NCBI GenBank assembly: GCA_050747885.1
Contig: JBOGJO010000191.1
Span: forward strand, 1 to 5,595
Reading direction: 5' to 3'
Length of the DNA stretch: 5,595 nucleotides
Source: CAWEYG01 sp050747885
GTDB taxonomy: Bacteria > Acidobacteriota > Thermoanaerobaculia > UBA5066 > DATFVB01
Shown: in pieces, positions 5,039 through 5,595 of the stretch
Layout of the letters: each line of letters begins with the position of its first letter
Position numbering within the stretch: the stretch's first letter is position 1
Program-made: the position numbers and the translations under genes
Notes under the pieces: generated by a model
Told to the model about the DNA's origin: nothing
The model's input: the letters and a program-made list of their open reading frames with translations, nothing else
Database searches by the model: none

Positions 5039-5595
5039 CACGGCGGCGTGGCGGTTTTTCGAGCGGGATTGAAGAAAGGCGTCTTGACGACTCTCGCCGT
5101 CACGCGATGACGAACCGCCTCGACCGTCACCTCGATCGAGAGCGGCGTTCCGAGGGCCGCATCTTCGCGCCGAACGGTTGCCAGAGCGATCAACTTTTTC
5201 AGGATCGGGGACCACGTCGTCGAGGTCGCCTTTCCGGTCTGCGCCTCGCCGCGGTAAACCGGAACGGCCGCCCGGGACGCCGTGGCGGGGATCTGCGGCG
5301 CGAGCCCGATCGCTTCGTAGAGGGACTCGATCTCGGTCCAGTCGACTTCCAGTCCGACGATCTCGCGGTCCGGGCCCCGGCGAGCCTCTTCGCACAGCGC
5401 CGACTGGCCGACGAAGCGATGCTTCCCGAGGCTCACGAGCCGCGAAAGACCCATTTCGAAGGGCGAGTACCGCTGCGATTCGATGAGCGCCTTTTTGCTG
5501 CTGTGAAAATCGACGTCGATGAGAAGCAGGCCCGCCTCGATTCGCGCGACATCCAGGGCGAGCATTCCGGCGGGGCGGACGTCGAAGGCCCGGCC
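5035..5595 (-). CDS. GcvT-like aminomethyltransferase-family protein, 5' end cut off by the window
   Basis: Seen: 186 C-terminal residues. The frame is open through the right edge, and the residues before the first in-window Met (FDVRPAG) continue the family pattern, so the true start is outside. Features include ALDVARIEAGL (13-23), matching the ARDTLRLEAG-type motif of T-proteins; SPFEMGLSRLV (44-54); FVGQSAL (61-67); and a C-terminal barrel domain with TSTTWSP (124-130) and IALATVR (136-142). Known: GcvT-fold proteins bind tetrahydrofolate and take a one-carbon unit from an amine carrier or other methylated substrate. The classical member is the T-protein of glycine cleavage; relatives include dimethylglycine- and sarcosine-processing domains and DMSP demethylase DmdA. 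Inference: the 4-nt overlap with the Rieske oxygenase suggests the two act on one pathway, with this protein capturing a released one-carbon unit. The divergent sequence argues against it being the housekeeping glycine-cleavage T-protein. Confidence 0.9.
   Translation of the reverse strand, partial: GRAFDVRPAGMLALDVARIEAGLLLIDVDFHSSKKALIESQRYSPFEMGLSRLVSLGKHRFVGQSALCEEARRGPDREIVGLEVDWTEIESLYEAIGLAPQIPATASRAAVPVYRGEAQTGKATSTTWSPILKKLIALATVRREDAALGTPLSIEVTVEAVRHRVTARVVKTPFFNPARKTATPPW

Noticed and set aside
5039..5395. N-terminal extension of the Rieske protein to 495 residues
   Set aside because: The extra 119 residues are an out-of-frame reading of the GcvT-like gene (Arg/Gly/Ser-rich, no motif). 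The GTGA overlap gives a natural start at 5038 and a family-typical length.

Overview
This is a GC-rich bacterial window in which every supported gene lies on the minus strand, so transcription runs from the right edge to the left. The base composition, the mixed gene content and a dispersed repeat of the kind that is often mistranslated as 'CHCEERSDEAI' suggest an environmental Gram-negative lineage. A lolA-like gene points to an outer membrane. Acidobacteriota or a deltaproteobacterial-type group is my guess, but nothing in the window settles the phylum.

In transcription order the layout is as follows. (1) The 3' part of a GcvT-like, folate-binding aminomethyltransferase-family gene enters from the right edge (5595-5035). 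(2) It overlaps by 4 nt with a Rieske non-heme iron oxygenase resembling choline monooxygenase (5038-3908). (3) After 18 nt comes a short, unrecognised exported protein (3889-3278). (4) Its 3' end overlaps purH (3312-1729), which encodes the bifunctional enzyme for the last two steps of IMP synthesis. (5) The whole purH-lolA gap is a dispersed inverted-repeat element of about 95 bp (1723-1629). (6) A LolA-like periplasmic lipoprotein carrier follows (about 1634-1005), with its start inside or against the repeat. (7) A YajQ-family nucleotide-binding protein follows (984-484). (8) The 5' half of a long-chain polyprenyl diphosphate synthase leaves through the left edge (451-1).

Gaps between genes are 0 to about 32 nt apart from the repeat, so the block could be one or two transcription units. 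The Rieske/GcvT pair is the most specific functional association. A Rieske oxygenase can remove a methyl group as a one-carbon unit, and a GcvT-fold protein can load such a unit onto tetrahydrofolate. Folate one-carbon units are also consumed by the AICAR transformylase half of PurH, although the latter adjacency may be coincidental. The lolA, yajQ and polyprenyl synthase genes are housekeeping functions of the envelope and isoprenoid metabolism.

The most curious point is the repeat: it fills the purH-lolA gap exactly, and lolA's initiation codon and possibly its signal-peptide n-region come from repeat sequence. No tRNA, rRNA, CRISPR array, phage gene or transposase gene was seen, and no stretch over 300 nt lacks a gene.
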